This document shows positions 35,032 to 44,412 of a stretch of DNA of 64,000 nt, piece by piece. The stretch is from an uncultured Flavobacteriales bacterium (GTDB lineage Bacteria > Bacteroidota > Bacteroidia > Flavobacteriales > Schleiferiaceae), in NCBI GenBank assembly GCA_913055685.1, contig CAJXKC010000001.1:1054001-1118000 (forward strand). Direction: 5' to 3'. The position numbers and the translations under genes are program-made. Each line of letters starts with the position of its first letter. Positions within the stretch are counted from its first letter, which is position 1. The notes beneath the pieces are model-generated. The model saw only the letters and a list, made by a program, of their open reading frames with translations, did no database searches and was not told the DNA's origin.

Positions 35032-37653
35032 TTAGTTTAATAGTTCTTTCGCGGCTTCAAGTGCATTCGAGATGCCCTCGGGCTTACTGCCTCCTGCCAT
35101 AGCAAAACCAGGCTGTCCGCCTCCACCGCCGCCAATTTTGGCCGCTAAATCTTTCACTATTGCTCCGGCTTTCCAATCGCTGTTGGCCAACAGTTCATCA
35201 CCAATCGCAACCGCGATTTGTGCTTTGCCCTCGCCTTTAGTGGCTAATACGGCTACTAAGTTAGGATGCTCACCTTTTAATTGAAACAATGCATCCTTAA
35301 TTCCTTTTCCGTCTAAAGTGGTTTCGAGAATCAGTCGTTTAAACTGGCCTTTATCTTCAATCGCATCAAGCCACGCCTTTTTCTCTAGCATCGCCTGGGC
35401 TTGTTTAAAAGCTTCAACTTCCTTCCGAAGTTTATTGTTTTCTTCCTTTATTTTTTTGAGTCCACCTAAGGGATCCTTGGGACTTTTTAATTCTTCTTGA
35501 ATCTCCTGTAAAACCTGGGCTTTATGGCGAAGATAATTCTGAGCCTTGGCTCCGGTATAGGCCTCAATACGGCGTACACCGGCGGCAACGGCACCTTCGG
35601 ATACGATGGTGAATAAACCAATTTCTCCGGTGGCTCCTGCGTGGATTCCACCACAGAGTTCAATGCTCTCCCCAAACTTGATTACCCGCACCGTGTCGCC
35701 ATATTTTTCTCCAAAAAGGGCCATGGCCCCCATTTCCTTTGCTTCATCAATGGGGAGGGTGCGGAATTCTTCTAAAGTGTAGTTGTCACGGATATGTTGA
35801 TTCACTAAATCCTCGATTTGCTCCAACTCATCTGCCTCAACTTTACTAAAATGGCTAAAGTCGAATCGTAAATGATCGGGGTGAACCAAACTACCTTTTT
35901 GTTCTACATGGCTGCCCAATACCTCGCGCAGTGCTTGGTGTAGAAGGTGAGTGGCACTATGGTTTAAGCTGGTGATTTTGCGCTTATCGGAATTTACCAC
36001 TGCTTTAAACGCGGCATGCGGATTTGCGGGAATTTTATTCGCAAAATGAATAATTAATCCATGCTCCTTCTTAGTATCGCTAATAAATACTTCCTCTTCA
36101 TCGCTGATAAGCTTCCCGGTATCGCCAACCTGGCCGCCACCTTCTGGATAAAAAGGAGTGAGGTTTAAAACTATTTGATACAGGGTTTTATTTTTCGCCT
36201 TCACCTCACGGTAACGGGTAATCTTAACCTTTGCTTCGGTATGATCATAACCTACAAACTCTTCGTGGTCATCCTCTTTTAGAATTACCCAGTCACCAGT
36301 GTCCATTTTTGTAGCCGAACGCGCTCTTTCTTTTTGTTTCTGCATTTCCGATTCAAAGACCTCCGAATTGAAATCTTTGCCTTGTTCGCGTAAAATAAGA
36401 GCCGTTAAATCGGGTGGGAAGCCGAAAGTGTCGTAGAGTTCAAAAACTTTAGCACCGTCTACCTCATGGCCCTTAGTTTCACTTACAATTTGCTCTAAGC
36501 GATTTAGTCCTTGCTCCAAGGTGCGTAAAAATGAATGTTCTTCTTCCTTGATTACGCGTTTTACTAATTCCCGCTGACTCTCAATTTCGGGGAAAAATTC
36601 ACCCATTTGCTCAGCTAGGATGTCTACCAATTGGTAAATAAACTCCTCTTTGGCATCAAGGTAAGAGAATCCATAACGGATTGCCCTGCGCAGGATGCGG
36701 CGAATAACGTAACCAGCGCCGTTGTTGGAAGGTAATTGTCCATCCGCAATAGCGAAGGCCACCGCCCGAACGTGGTCGGAAATAACCCTTAGAGCGATAT
36801 CCACCTTTTCTTCCTCACCGTATTTCTTGTTGGTTATACTGCCAATTTTTGAAATAAGAGGCTGGAAAACATCAGTGTCATAATTGGATTTCTTCCCTTG
36901 CAAAGCCATGCACAAGCGCTCGAAGCCCATGCCAGTATCTACATGTTGAGCCGGCAATTTCACCAAGCTGCCATCGGCCATGCGGTTAAATTCCATGAAT
37001 ACAAGGTTCCAAACTTCCACCACTTGCGGGTGATCCATATTCACCAAGCTGGCTCCATCCGTAGCGGCGCGCTCTTCATCGCTGCGTAAGTCGATATGAA
37101 TTTCGGAACATGGGCCACAGGGACCAGTAGCGCCCATTTCCCAGAAATTATCCTTCTTATTGCCATCAAGGATACGTACGGGGTTTATATGTTGTTTCCA
37201 AGCATTTTCGGCATCTACATCCCGACCTAGCTTTTCAATAGCATCACCTTCGAAAACGGTCACATATAAACGGTCCTTTTCTAATTTGAATACTTCCGTT
37301 AGTAATTCCCAGGCCCAAGCGATTGCCTCCTCTTTGAAGTAGTCGCCAAAGCTCCAGTTTCCGAGCATTTCAAACATGGTGTGGTGGTAGGTATCGTGAC
37401 CTACTTCCTCCAAATCATTATGCTTACCGCTAACACGCAAGCACTTTTGGGTGTCTGAAATCCGGTTAGAGCTAGGCTTAGTGTGACCCAAAAAGGCATC
37501 CTTAAACTGATTCATACCGGCATTGGTAAACATCAGGGTAGGGTCACCTTTAATAACCATAGGGGCGGATGGCACAATTTCGTGGCCTTTTTCCTTAAAG
37601 AAGTCAAGGAATTTTTGGCGAATCTCTTTAGCGGTCCAATTTGCTTGTGTCAT
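35032..37653 (-). CDS. alaS: Alanyl-tRNA synthetase
   Basis: Protein of 873 aa, full length. Class II catalytic region (FTNAGMNQFKDAFLG, CLRVSGKHNDLEEVGHDTYH), editing domain zinc motif HSATHLLHQAL and CGGIHAGATGEIG, and C-terminal Gly-rich DHHA1 region GGGGGGQPGFAMAGG. Charges tRNA-Ala and edits Ser and Gly mischarging. Divergent from the M23 gene, the common Bacteroidota arrangement. Confidence 0.97.
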   Translation of the reverse strand: MTQANWTAKEIRQKFLDFFKEKGHEIVPSAPMVIKGDPTLMFTNAGMNQFKDAFLGHTKPSSNRISDTQKCLRVSGKHNDLEEVGHDTYHHTMFEMLGNWSFGDYFKEEAIAWAWELLTEVFKLEKDRLYVTVFEGDAIEKLGRDVDAENAWKQHINPVRILDGNKKDNFWEMGATGPCGPCSEIHIDLRSDEERAATDGASLVNMDHPQVVEVWNLVFMEFNRMADGSLVKLPAQHVDTGMGFERLCMALQGKKSNYDTDVFQPLISKIGSITNKKYGEEEKVDIALRVISDHVRAVAFAIADGQLPSNNGAGYVIRRILRRAIRYGFSYLDAKEEFIYQLVDILAEQMGEFFPEIESQRELVKRVIKEEEHSFLRTLEQGLNRLEQIVSETKGHEVDGAKVFELYDTFGFPPDLTALILREQGKDFNSEVFESEMQKQKERARSATKMDTGDWVILKEDDHEEFVGYDHTEAKVKITRYREVKAKNKTLYQIVLNLTPFYPEGGGQVGDTGKLISDEEEVFISDTKKEHGLIIHFANKIPANPHAAFKAVVNSDKRKITSLNHSATHLLHQALREVLGSHVEQKGSLVHPDHLRFDFSHFSKVEADELEQIEDLVNQHIRDNYTLEEFRTLPIDEAKEMGAMALFGEKYGDTVRVIKFGESIELCGGIHAGATGEIGLFTIVSEGAVAAGVRRIEAYTGAKAQNYLRHKAQVLQEIQEELKSPKDPLGGLKKIKEENNKLRKEVEAFKQAQAMLEKKAWLDAIEDKGQFKRLILETTLDGKGIKDALFQLKGEHPNLVAVLATKGEGKAQIAVAIGDELLANSDWKAGAIVKDLAAKIGGGGGGQPGFAMAGGSKPEGISNALEAAKELLN

Positions 37654-37683
37654 AAGGAATTACACAAAGGAGTGTTTATTACG

Positions 37684-37691
37684 TAACTTTG
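37684..37691 (+). promoter_or_regulatory. Candidate -7 element (TAACTTTG) for the M23-merR pair
   Basis: Exact TAnnTTTG in the 109-bp alaS-M23 divergent gap, about 70 bp before the M23 start; -33 not obvious. Confidence 0.35.
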
Positions 37692-37762
37692 TTCTTTGTT
37701 TAACCGTTATAATGCTTGGTAAATTAGTAGCGGTTAAATTTAAAAGGCCAAAATTAAGGATT

Positions 37763-38734
37763 ATGGCGAAGGTCAAGTACTACTACGACCCGAAAACACT
37801 TTCTTATCGAAAAATAGAGAAGACTCCGGCCTATCGGCTGCAGCAATCTTTGATATATCTAGCGGCGGTTTCCCTTATGGGCTTTCTGTTTTATATGCTG
37901 GCAGATAGCTTTATAGATTCACCGAAAGAAAAGCGTTTAAGGCGGGAATTGGAAAATATGAAGATCCAATATTCTATTCTGAATGAACGAATGGATCAGG
38001 TTTCAAATGTATTGGCCGATTTACAAGAGCGCGACGATAATATTTATCGGGTAATTTTTGAAGCGGAGCCATTACCATCGTCGGTGCGACAAGCTGGTTT
38101 TGGTGGTGCCAATCGCTATAAGAAGCTGGAAGGCTTCGAGAATAGCGAGCTCATTAGTCAGACTAGCCAAAAACTAGACCATCTCACAAAACAGGTTTAT
38201 GTGCAATCCAAATCATTCGATGAGATTGTGGACATGGCTAAGGATAAAACGGAGTTTCTCGCCAGTATTCCGGCAATACAACCAGTGGCTAATGACGATT
38301 TAAAAAGAATGGCTTCGGGCTATGGTTGGCGACTAGATCCTTTTACCAAGACGCGAAAGATGCACTACGGTATGGATTTCTCTGCCGAAACAGGAACACC
38401 AGTTTATGCTACTGGAGATGGGGTAGTGCTTAGAGCCGATAGCCGATCGAGTGGTTTTGGAAGGCATATTCGTATCGATCATGGCTATGGTTATGTGACA
38501 ATTTATGCGCACTTGAATGACTATAATGTGCGGAAAGGTCAAAATGTTAAGCGTGGCGATTTAATCGGTTTTGTAGGAAATAGCGGGCGCTCGCGTGGTC
38601 CTCACTTGCATTATGAAGTACATCACAATGGTAAAAAGCTGAATCCGGTGAACTTCTATTATGGTGAATTATCGGCTGACGAATTCAGCACTATTATTGA
38701 AATGGCCAGTCAGTCTAACCAATCATTTGACTAA
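37763..38734 (+). CDS. M23 family metallopeptidase
   Basis: About 323 aa from ATG 37763 (MAKVKYYYDPKTLSYRKIEK); the longer reading frame from 37523 overlaps alaS and is rejected. One membrane helix (about 32-52), a coiled coil, then the LytM domain with HYGMDFSAETGTPVYATGDG and HLHYEVHHNGK zinc and catalytic His. It likely cleaves or regulates peptidoglycan cross-bridges during cell elongation or division. The TAA overlaps the merR ATG. Confidence 0.92.
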   Translation: MAKVKYYYDPKTLSYRKIEKTPAYRLQQSLIYLAAVSLMGFLFYMLADSFIDSPKEKRLRRELENMKIQYSILNERMDQVSNVLADLQERDDNIYRVIFEAEPLPSSVRQAGFGGANRYKKLEGFENSELISQTSQKLDHLTKQVYVQSKSFDEIVDMAKDKTEFLASIPAIQPVANDDLKRMASGYGWRLDPFTKTRKMHYGMDFSAETGTPVYATGDGVVLRADSRSSGFGRHIRIDHGYGYVTIYAHLNDYNVRKGQNVKRGDLIGFVGNSGRSRGPHLHYEVHHNGKKLNPVNFYYGELSADEFSTIIEMASQSNQSFD

Positions 38735-39084
38735 TGGAGGACTTCCTAGACGAAGAGAAGCGGTATTATACCATTGGTGAAGTAGCGGCGATGTTCGACG
38801 TTAATACTTCTCTGATACGATTTTGGGAGGGAGAGTTTGATATCCTCAAACCCAAAAAAAATAAAAAGGGAAATCGCCTTTTTACCCCTAAGGACGTCAA
38901 GAACTTAAAGATTATTTATCACTTGGTGAAGGAGCGGGGTTTTACCCTGAAAGGGGCTAAGGCTAAGCTCAAGGAAAACCATGAGGATACTGCGAAGATT
39001 TCGGAGGTAGTGGATCGCCTGAAGATGATAAAGCAAGCCCTCGGCGAAATCCGCCGAGAGCTCGATTCTGATTTAGATCAATAG
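38734..39084 (+). CDS. MerR family transcriptional regulator
   Basis: Protein of 116 aa. The N-terminal HTH is YYTIGEVAAMFDVNTSLIRF with the wing NRLFTPKDVKNLKIIYHLV; a short dimerisation helix follows. No Cys or metal-binding C-terminal domain is seen, so the signal is unknown. Translationally coupled to the M23 gene. Its stop overlaps the convergent TonB receptor stop by 7 bp. Confidence 0.87.
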   Translation: MEDFLDEEKRYYTIGEVAAMFDVNTSLIRFWEGEFDILKPKKNKKGNRLFTPKDVKNLKIIYHLVKERGFTLKGAKAKLKENHEDTAKISEVVDRLKMIKQALGEIRRELDSDLDQ

Positions 39085-41024
39085 CTTAATTTATATTTTA
39101 ATCCGCCCGTAACCCAGAGACCAGGTAGTTCTACATTGGCGCGATCAAAATACTTTTGGTCCAATAGGTTTTGGGCGCTAATAAAGAACTGCGCATTTTT
39201 CCATTGGTAGTTTAAACTAAGGTTTAAGAGCAGCACATCTTCGTATTCTTGTAATATTCCGCTTGAGGCATTTAGAAATTCACCGGCCCTTTTTTGATAG
39301 GATAGAAAATAGTTTAGACTAAGTTTTTCGAATAAATTCTGTCTAATTCTTAGGCTGGCTTTGTGCTGTAAATAGTCGAATACATAAAGCGATCGAAATA
39401 CATTGGGGTCTTGTTGTTCTTCATTAGCTAAATAAGAGTAACCCAATTCCAAATATTGTATCCCCAAGAGCTTGGAGCTTAAGTTTTTTCGGATACTTAA
39501 TTCCAGTCCGTTGAAATTTACCTTACTGGTATTTCCCGCGATTAAATCGCAAGTATCGCAAGCTTGCGTCCAGTCGATAATATTTTCACCCTGTCGGCGA
39601 AATAAACTGATATTGGCGTACCAAGTATGAGCCATAAAGCGGTAGCCTAGCTCATAGTTTATAGACTCTTCTTGTTTTAAATCTTTACTACCGATTGCGC
39701 CACCTAGGCGATAATATAAATCGGTATAAGAGGGAAAGCGGAAGGAGCGGTTAATACTGGTGTAGAGCTTTTGGTTCTTGGAAACACGATAACCCGCATT
39801 GAAGGCTGGGTAAAAGCCAATACCAAAATCGCTGTTGTAATTCGCTTGAAGAGCTGCACTTAGCTGCAACTTTTTATAATTCCATTGATGCTGTGCTGCT
39901 AAAGAAAGGTTGTGGCGTTGCGCTCCGAGGTAATAGGCATCTCGTTTAGAAGGTATGTCAATGCTATTTTCCAGGCTATCCCCAAGGTTATTGCTTCGTA
40001 CCTGTTCAAACCGGTAATCTAGGCCCAGTGCCGAGAGGCCAAATTTGCTTTCTATTTCAGCGTTAAGCTTGGCGCCAGCAACATCACTGCGATGGTAGTT
40101 ATGGCGGGTATACCAAGATGGTGCTGCTCCGTAATCACTCAGAAATTCGCCGTTTTCAAAACGATAAAATCCATCACTTTCTCGGTACAATTGGAATTCA
40201 TCCCAGTTTCGACGCCAATAAAGCTCTCGGTTAAGACGAAGTTTACCTTCCGACTGCCAATTTAAGCTCCCAAATAAGGTGCGCGTCCTTTCGTATTGCT
40301 CGGGGAAATTACTGGAGTAAAAGTTTTGAGCGCCAAAGCCTTGGTCGGTGTAACCAGCTTGCAATTTTATTTGGTCACTGCCCCATTTAAAGTCACTTTG
40401 TAAAGAGGCATTACTATGGATAAAGTCGGTGTTTCGCCTAAAACCGTCGGAGCGGTTGTGGCTAGCCGAAATTCTAGTTTGGTGCTTTTTTGTTTTAAGA
40501 CTTTGACTTACTTGTGTCTGAAGGGTGTTATAGGAGCCATAACTCAGGGATGCTGCGGTGCTATTTTCGCGGGCCTCTTTGGTGATGATATTCACTGCGC
40601 CACTAAAAGCATTGGCCCCAAAAATATAGGATCCACCTCCCAGTAAAACCTCAATTCGCTTGATGTCGTCCTTGGCGACTGGTAAATTCATGAGGTGATG
40701 TCCAGTTTGAGGGTCGCCTAAGCGGACGCCGTTTACTAGTACTAGTACTTGTTCGAAATTACCGCCGCGAATACTAAGGTCGGTTTGGGTGCCGTAAATT
40801 CCGCGTTGCCGAGCATCGATTCCAACCATGAAATCCAGGAGTTCAGCTACGGTATTTACCGGGGCCTTTTCAATTTCTTCACCACTAATGATTTGCACAT
40901 TTCGCGTACTATTCATTAAACTTTGTTCAAAGCGAGCCGCAGATACGACTATGGTGTCGAGTACTTCTTGAGCCCAGACCTGGGGACTAAAAAGGATTAA
41001 GAGAGAGGTAATAGTTCGTTTCAT
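39078..41024 (-). CDS. TonB-dependent outer-membrane receptor
   Basis: Protein of 648 aa with signal peptide (about 1-18), plug domain (LDTIVVSAARFEQSLMNSTR; TDLSIRGGNFEQVLVLVNG; IEVLLGGGSYIFGANAFSGA) and a C-terminal 22-strand barrel. It is closest in layout to BtuB/FepA-type receptors of about 650 aa. It is divergent from the TPP-riboswitch receptor. No riboswitch of its own is visible in its leader; the substrate is unknown, and a vitamin or metal chelate is plausible. Confidence 0.88.
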   Translation of the reverse strand: MKRTITSLLILFSPQVWAQEVLDTIVVSAARFEQSLMNSTRNVQIISGEEIEKAPVNTVAELLDFMVGIDARQRGIYGTQTDLSIRGGNFEQVLVLVNGVRLGDPQTGHHLMNLPVAKDDIKRIEVLLGGGSYIFGANAFSGAVNIITKEARENSTAASLSYGSYNTLQTQVSQSLKTKKHQTRISASHNRSDGFRRNTDFIHSNASLQSDFKWGSDQIKLQAGYTDQGFGAQNFYSSNFPEQYERTRTLFGSLNWQSEGKLRLNRELYWRRNWDEFQLYRESDGFYRFENGEFLSDYGAAPSWYTRHNYHRSDVAGAKLNAEIESKFGLSALGLDYRFEQVRSNNLGDSLENSIDIPSKRDAYYLGAQRHNLSLAAQHQWNYKKLQLSAALQANYNSDFGIGFYPAFNAGYRVSKNQKLYTSINRSFRFPSYTDLYYRLGGAIGSKDLKQEESINYELGYRFMAHTWYANISLFRRQGENIIDWTQACDTCDLIAGNTSKVNFNGLELSIRKNLSSKLLGIQYLELGYSYLANEEQQDPNVFRSLYVFDYLQHKASLRIRQNLFEKLSLNYFLSYQKRAGEFLNASSGILQEYEDVLLLNLSLNYQWKNAQFFISAQNLLDQKYFDRANVELPGLWVTGGLKYKLSY

Positions 41025-41043
41025 GAGTTTGATTTAGCGGCCG

Positions 41044-41051
41044 CAAAGCTA
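41044..41051 (-). promoter_or_regulatory. Candidate -7 element (TAGCTTTG) for the minus-strand TonB receptor
   Basis: Exact TAnnTTTG on the minus strand, 19 bp before the receptor start; no TTG at -33 spacing. The plus-strand promoter opposite uses the same TAGCTTTG octamer. Confidence 0.4.
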
Positions 41052-41075
41052 GAAGCATCTTTTTTTCGGGAGCTA

Positions 41076-41106
41076 TTGACATATTTCTTTTTTGGTGATA
41101 GCTTTG
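41076..41106 (+). promoter_or_regulatory. Predicted promoter driving the TPP riboswitch
   Basis: TTG at 41076-41078 and TAGCTTTG at 41099-41106 are 20 bp apart, an ideal Bacteroidota promoter. The transcription start would fall at about 41112, exactly where the TPP aptamer begins. Confidence 0.7.
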
Positions 41107-41111
41107 CCGCT

Positions 41112-41212
41112 CTCACGGGGTGCTTTTTACACTTAGTAAAAGGCTGAGATTATACCCAGCTCTTCTCCAGAAGGGCAAACCTGATCCGGATAATGCCGGC
41201 GTAGGGATATTA
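41112..41212 (+). promoter_or_regulatory. TPP (thi-box) riboswitch
   Basis: The conserved thi-box elements are in order: CGGGGTGC (41116-41123), AGGCTGAGAT with ATACCC (41141-41156), then ACCTGATCCGGATAATGCC (41179 onward) and GGCGTAGGGA (41198-41207). These are the P2, J2/4 and P4/P5 core of the TPP aptamer; the P3 arm is short (TTTTTACACTTAGTAAAA). It should lower expression of the downstream TonB receptor when thiamine diphosphate is plentiful. Confidence 0.95.
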
Positions 41213-41278
41213 GGGAATCAATTAAATAATTAACCGCAAAAGGAGCATACCCCGGTTTCTTTTCATAATATAAGATTT

Positions 41279-43351
41279 ATGAAAAGGCATCTATTTGTTC
41301 TTGCATTAATGGGTTTGAGCCCCCATCTTACCAAGGCTCAATCGGACACGCTGCGAGTCCAAGAATTGGAAGAAGTTACCATTAGTGCGATTCGCGCCAA
41401 TGCTAAGGCCCCGGTGGCTCAGATTACCGCTGGCCTAAAGGAAATCCAGCAAAATTTCAATGGTCAAGATGGGGCTTTTTTGTTGGAGCGCTTAAGTCCA
41501 TCCTTGGTTACCTACTCGGAGTCTGGTACGGGCTTTTCAAATTATGGTCAGATGCGCTTGCGTGGGATTGACCAAACGCGAATTAACATCACCTTGAACG
41601 GAGTGCCCCTTAACGACATGATTGACCAGGGCGTCTTCTTTTCCAACTTCACCGACTTTGGCAATAGTGTGCATTCGGTACAGGTGCAAAGAGGCGTGGG
41701 TACTTCTAGCAATGGGGTAGCTTCCTATGGCGGATCGGTGAACTTCGAGTCGGTGTCCTTAACTAAGACCAAACCCAGTGCAGAATTGCAATTTACGGGG
41801 GGCTCCTTCAATACTTTCAGGGCCAGTGCCGAGGTTCATACCGGCCTAATGGAGAACAAGACCGCCTTTTATGCGCGCATGAGTCGCTTGCAAAGTGATG
41901 GTTACCGTGATCACTCTGGAACCGAGTCCAATTCACTGTTCTTTTCAGGTGGCTACTTTGGAGAAAGTCATGCCATAAAGTTTACGGGCTTCGCCGGTAA
42001 TACAAAAAATGACTTGGCTTATGTGCCTACGCCACTTAGTCTAATCGAGCAGGATCCCAGAACCAACCTTCTGTCCGATAATGATATAGATGATTTTGGG
42101 CAGTGGTTGTTTCAGCTCCAGCATACTTGGCGCTTAAGCGAGAGATCAACTTTAGTGAATACCCTTTATTACGGTGGAGCGGGAGGAGACTTCCCTTATT
42201 CCTATGCCGATACCACTGCGGCGGCAGGCATTAGCACCATTAACTACCCATTGTACAATAATCACTTTGGCTTTATGTCTAATTACAATTTGGACACTAA
42301 ATATGGGGGTATCAATATTGGGGTCCACGCCTATACTTTTAGACGTGAGAATCAAGAGTTGATTGAACCTGATATCAATAATCCTTACTATCAAGATCAA
42401 AGTACCAAGGATGAGGTATCAGCTTTCGCTAAATGGGAGAAAGCCTTTGGCGATTTCACATTATTTGCCGACGTACAGGCCCGTTCGGTGCAGTTGAGTT
42501 TAGGTGGCGATGCCTCTTATTTGGGGGAAGATCCGGCGATTCCTACGCGGGATTATTTTTTCCTGAACCCAAAATTAGGAGCCACTTATGATATTAAGGA
42601 TAATTGGCAGGTATATGCTTCTTTTGGTAGAAGTGGTCGGGAGCCCACCCGGACAGATATTTTAGGTAGTCTTCAGATTAACAGTTTTAACATTGCCGAT
42701 GTACGTAATGTAAATAGTGTGGAGGCGGAATATGTAAATGACCTAGAAGCGGGTACGCGTTTTCAATTAGCAGGCCTAAAACTGGATCTAAACTTATTCT
42801 ACATGAGTTTTGAGAACGAGATTGCTCCTATTGGGGTCTACATTCCCGAAGGTTTCTATCAGGTCTACCTTAACCAAGAGCCTAGCTACAGAGCGGGAGT
42901 GGAGTTGATGGCTAGCTATGATTTCACCGAGTCTTTATCTTTTCAAACGCAAGTTTCTTATTTAAATGCCCGCATTAGTTCCTATACTCCAGCGGCTATT
43001 GATGTTGTTTATACCGATATTCAACCTATTCTTAGTCCCGAATGGAATGCCAATCTCTCAGTGAATTATCAAATCAATGAGGATCTACGTATGTCGTTGC
43101 GAGGGCGTTATTTATCGGAGCAATTTATGGAGCTAAGTAATGATCCGAATTTGGTTGTACCAAGCTCTTTTATACTCGACTTTAATGCCAGCTGGCAGTT
43201 TTATAAGGAGCATGAATTCTCCATTATGGTCAATAATCTTACTAATGAGCTTTATTATACTTACGGTGCTCCGGATGCTTTTAGCGGTGAACCCGCCTTT
43301 TTGGTGCAAGCGCCGATTAACCTTTATGGAACCTTGCGATTAAGGTTCTAA
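41279..43351 (+). CDS. TonB-dependent receptor under TPP riboswitch control (predicted thiamine receptor)
   Basis: Protein of 690 aa. Signal peptide (about 1-20), plug domain (LEEVTISAIRANAKAPVAQ, GQMRLRGIDQTRINITLNGV, VQRGVGTSSNGVASYGGSVN) and barrel with a C-terminal strand ending in Phe (LYGTLRLRF). The TPP riboswitch 66 nt upstream marks it as a thiamine or thiamine-phosphate outer-membrane transporter, as known for riboswitch-controlled receptors in Bacteroides. Tail to tail with the kinase gene of a likely transport operon (4-bp stop overlap). Confidence 0.9.
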   Translation: MKRHLFVLALMGLSPHLTKAQSDTLRVQELEEVTISAIRANAKAPVAQITAGLKEIQQNFNGQDGAFLLERLSPSLVTYSESGTGFSNYGQMRLRGIDQTRINITLNGVPLNDMIDQGVFFSNFTDFGNSVHSVQVQRGVGTSSNGVASYGGSVNFESVSLTKTKPSAELQFTGGSFNTFRASAEVHTGLMENKTAFYARMSRLQSDGYRDHSGTESNSLFFSGGYFGESHAIKFTGFAGNTKNDLAYVPTPLSLIEQDPRTNLLSDNDIDDFGQWLFQLQHTWRLSERSTLVNTLYYGGAGGDFPYSYADTTAAAGISTINYPLYNNHFGFMSNYNLDTKYGGINIGVHAYTFRRENQELIEPDINNPYYQDQSTKDEVSAFAKWEKAFGDFTLFADVQARSVQLSLGGDASYLGEDPAIPTRDYFFLNPKLGATYDIKDNWQVYASFGRSGREPTRTDILGSLQINSFNIADVRNVNSVEAEYVNDLEAGTRFQLAGLKLDLNLFYMSFENEIAPIGVYIPEGFYQVYLNQEPSYRAGVELMASYDFTESLSFQTQVSYLNARISSYTPAAIDVVYTDIQPILSPEWNANLSVNYQINEDLRMSLRGRYLSEQFMELSNDPNLVVPSSFILDFNASWQFYKEHEFSIMVNNLTNELYYTYGAPDAFSGEPAFLVQAPINLYGTLRLRF

Positions 43352-43884
43352 TCTGCGGAGAAGAGGGAAGGAACTAATTGATGAAGAGCGGCCAAAGCAT
43401 TTTTGAGTCGCTCTTCTTTTTGCCCTTTAATTATTTTCAGAGGGCGGTTTAAGCCTTCTATTAGCTGCTGGTGCTCGAAGAAAATATCCAGGCGATCATT
43501 GGGGTTTTCTCTTAAACGATCGGGCTCCCAAGGAAGATCTGGATAGCATAGAAGGTATTGATGCGCTTTTTCATCTTGGAGACCTTTTTCAATTGGGTCA
43601 GGCACTCTAGCAAATACCCTTTGCGACCAAACTTTATAATTGATGCTATCGGTATCAAATAGAATAAACTCTGGATTATTTTTTAAGGCTGACTCTTGCT
43701 TTTTAAGGTGGCCCTGATATATTTCTATGAGGGTCTCGTAATCATAACCAGGTCCTTTGTCCTCTAAAAATTCACGCGCATATTCGGGAACCCATGGGCA
43801 ATCTAAGGCATTGCTTAGGGATTCGCATAAAGCCGATTTCCCTGAACTTTCGGGTCCTGTTACAACAACTATAATTGGCTCCAT
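43348..43884 (-). CDS. NadR-like ATP-dependent kinase (AAA family)
   Basis: Protein of 178 aa. Walker A VTGPESSGKSALCESL, then WVPEYAREFLEDKG and LFDTDSINYKVWSQ, the arrangement of the ribosylnicotinamide kinase domain of NadR. No nicotinamide-mononucleotide adenylyltransferase domain is attached. Together with the adjoining PnuC-like gene (16-bp overlap) it would trap an imported vitamin by phosphorylation. Because of the TPP-riboswitch receptor and YkoF-like neighbour, thiamine is a possible substrate in place of nicotinamide riboside. Confidence 0.8.
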   Translation of the reverse strand: MEPIIVVVTGPESSGKSALCESLSNALDCPWVPEYAREFLEDKGPGYDYETLIEIYQGHLKKQESALKNNPEFILFDTDSINYKVWSQRVFARVPDPIEKGLQDEKAHQYLLCYPDLPWEPDRLRENPNDRLDIFFEHQQLIEGLNRPLKIIKGQKEERLKNALAALHQLVPSLFSAD

Positions 43885-44411
43885 TGGAAATACCCATTTA
43901 TAGCCAATAAGGTGTAGAGGCCAAATAATATCGAGCTCAGCTTAAGGCCTCTGCGGTAATATAAAGCAATTGAAACGGTGTCGATAGCTATCCAGTAAAG
44001 CCAGTTTTCACGATATAGTAAAACCATCAGGGCAGTTGCAGCTAGACTAAAAACAGTGGTAAAAGAATCGAGGAAGGGGAGCTGTGAATTACTGAGGTTC
44101 TTTAATGAAATACCACTCACAAATACGATTAATCCGGCGCCGCCAATAATCATGAGATGGCTAGTCCAGCTTAATGGGGCCGGACTTTCACTTAGTCCCT
44201 TTCCCCAATTAAGAAAACCGTAAATGGCCATGAAAATGTAAAAGCCTTGCAAGGCGACTTCTGCATAGATCCTTTTTTGATAGCAAAGAATTAAGAAAAG
44301 TAAGCCAGAGAAAAAGGCAAAAAACCAGCACCAAACGCTGTTGTAGGTAATTAGGATGGTATAAGCCAAACTAGATATTACTGCCGCTATTTCCAGGGCC
44401 GAAATGCGCAA
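43869..44411 (-). CDS. PnuC/PnuT family vitamin transporter
   Basis: Protein of 180 aa with six to seven membrane helices. The C-terminal half has ENWLYWIAIDTVSIALYYRRG and the LFGLYTLLAINGYFQW ending, typical of Pnu transporters. These are facilitators for nicotinamide riboside (PnuC) or thiamine (PnuT). The TTG start at 44411 lies just after the stop of the 87-aa gene. Context favours thiamine, but sequence alone cannot decide. Confidence 0.85.
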   Translation of the reverse strand: MRISALEIAAVISSLAYTILITYNSVWCWFFAFFSGLLFLILCYQKRIYAEVALQGFYIFMAIYGFLNWGKGLSESPAPLSWTSHLMIIGGAGLIVFVSGISLKNLSNSQLPFLDSFTTVFSLAATALMVLLYRENWLYWIAIDTVSIALYYRRGLKLSSILFGLYTLLAINGYFQWSQL

Positions 44412-44412
44412 A

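Noticed and set aside
37523-37762. Upstream extension of the M23 peptidase reading frame
   Set aside because: It lies antisense to the alaS start, is not protein-like, and the ATG at 37763 gives the normal family N-terminus.
41025-41075. Cobalamin or other riboswitch for the minus-strand TonB receptor
   Set aside because: Too little leader sequence, and no B12-box or other known aptamer motif is seen.
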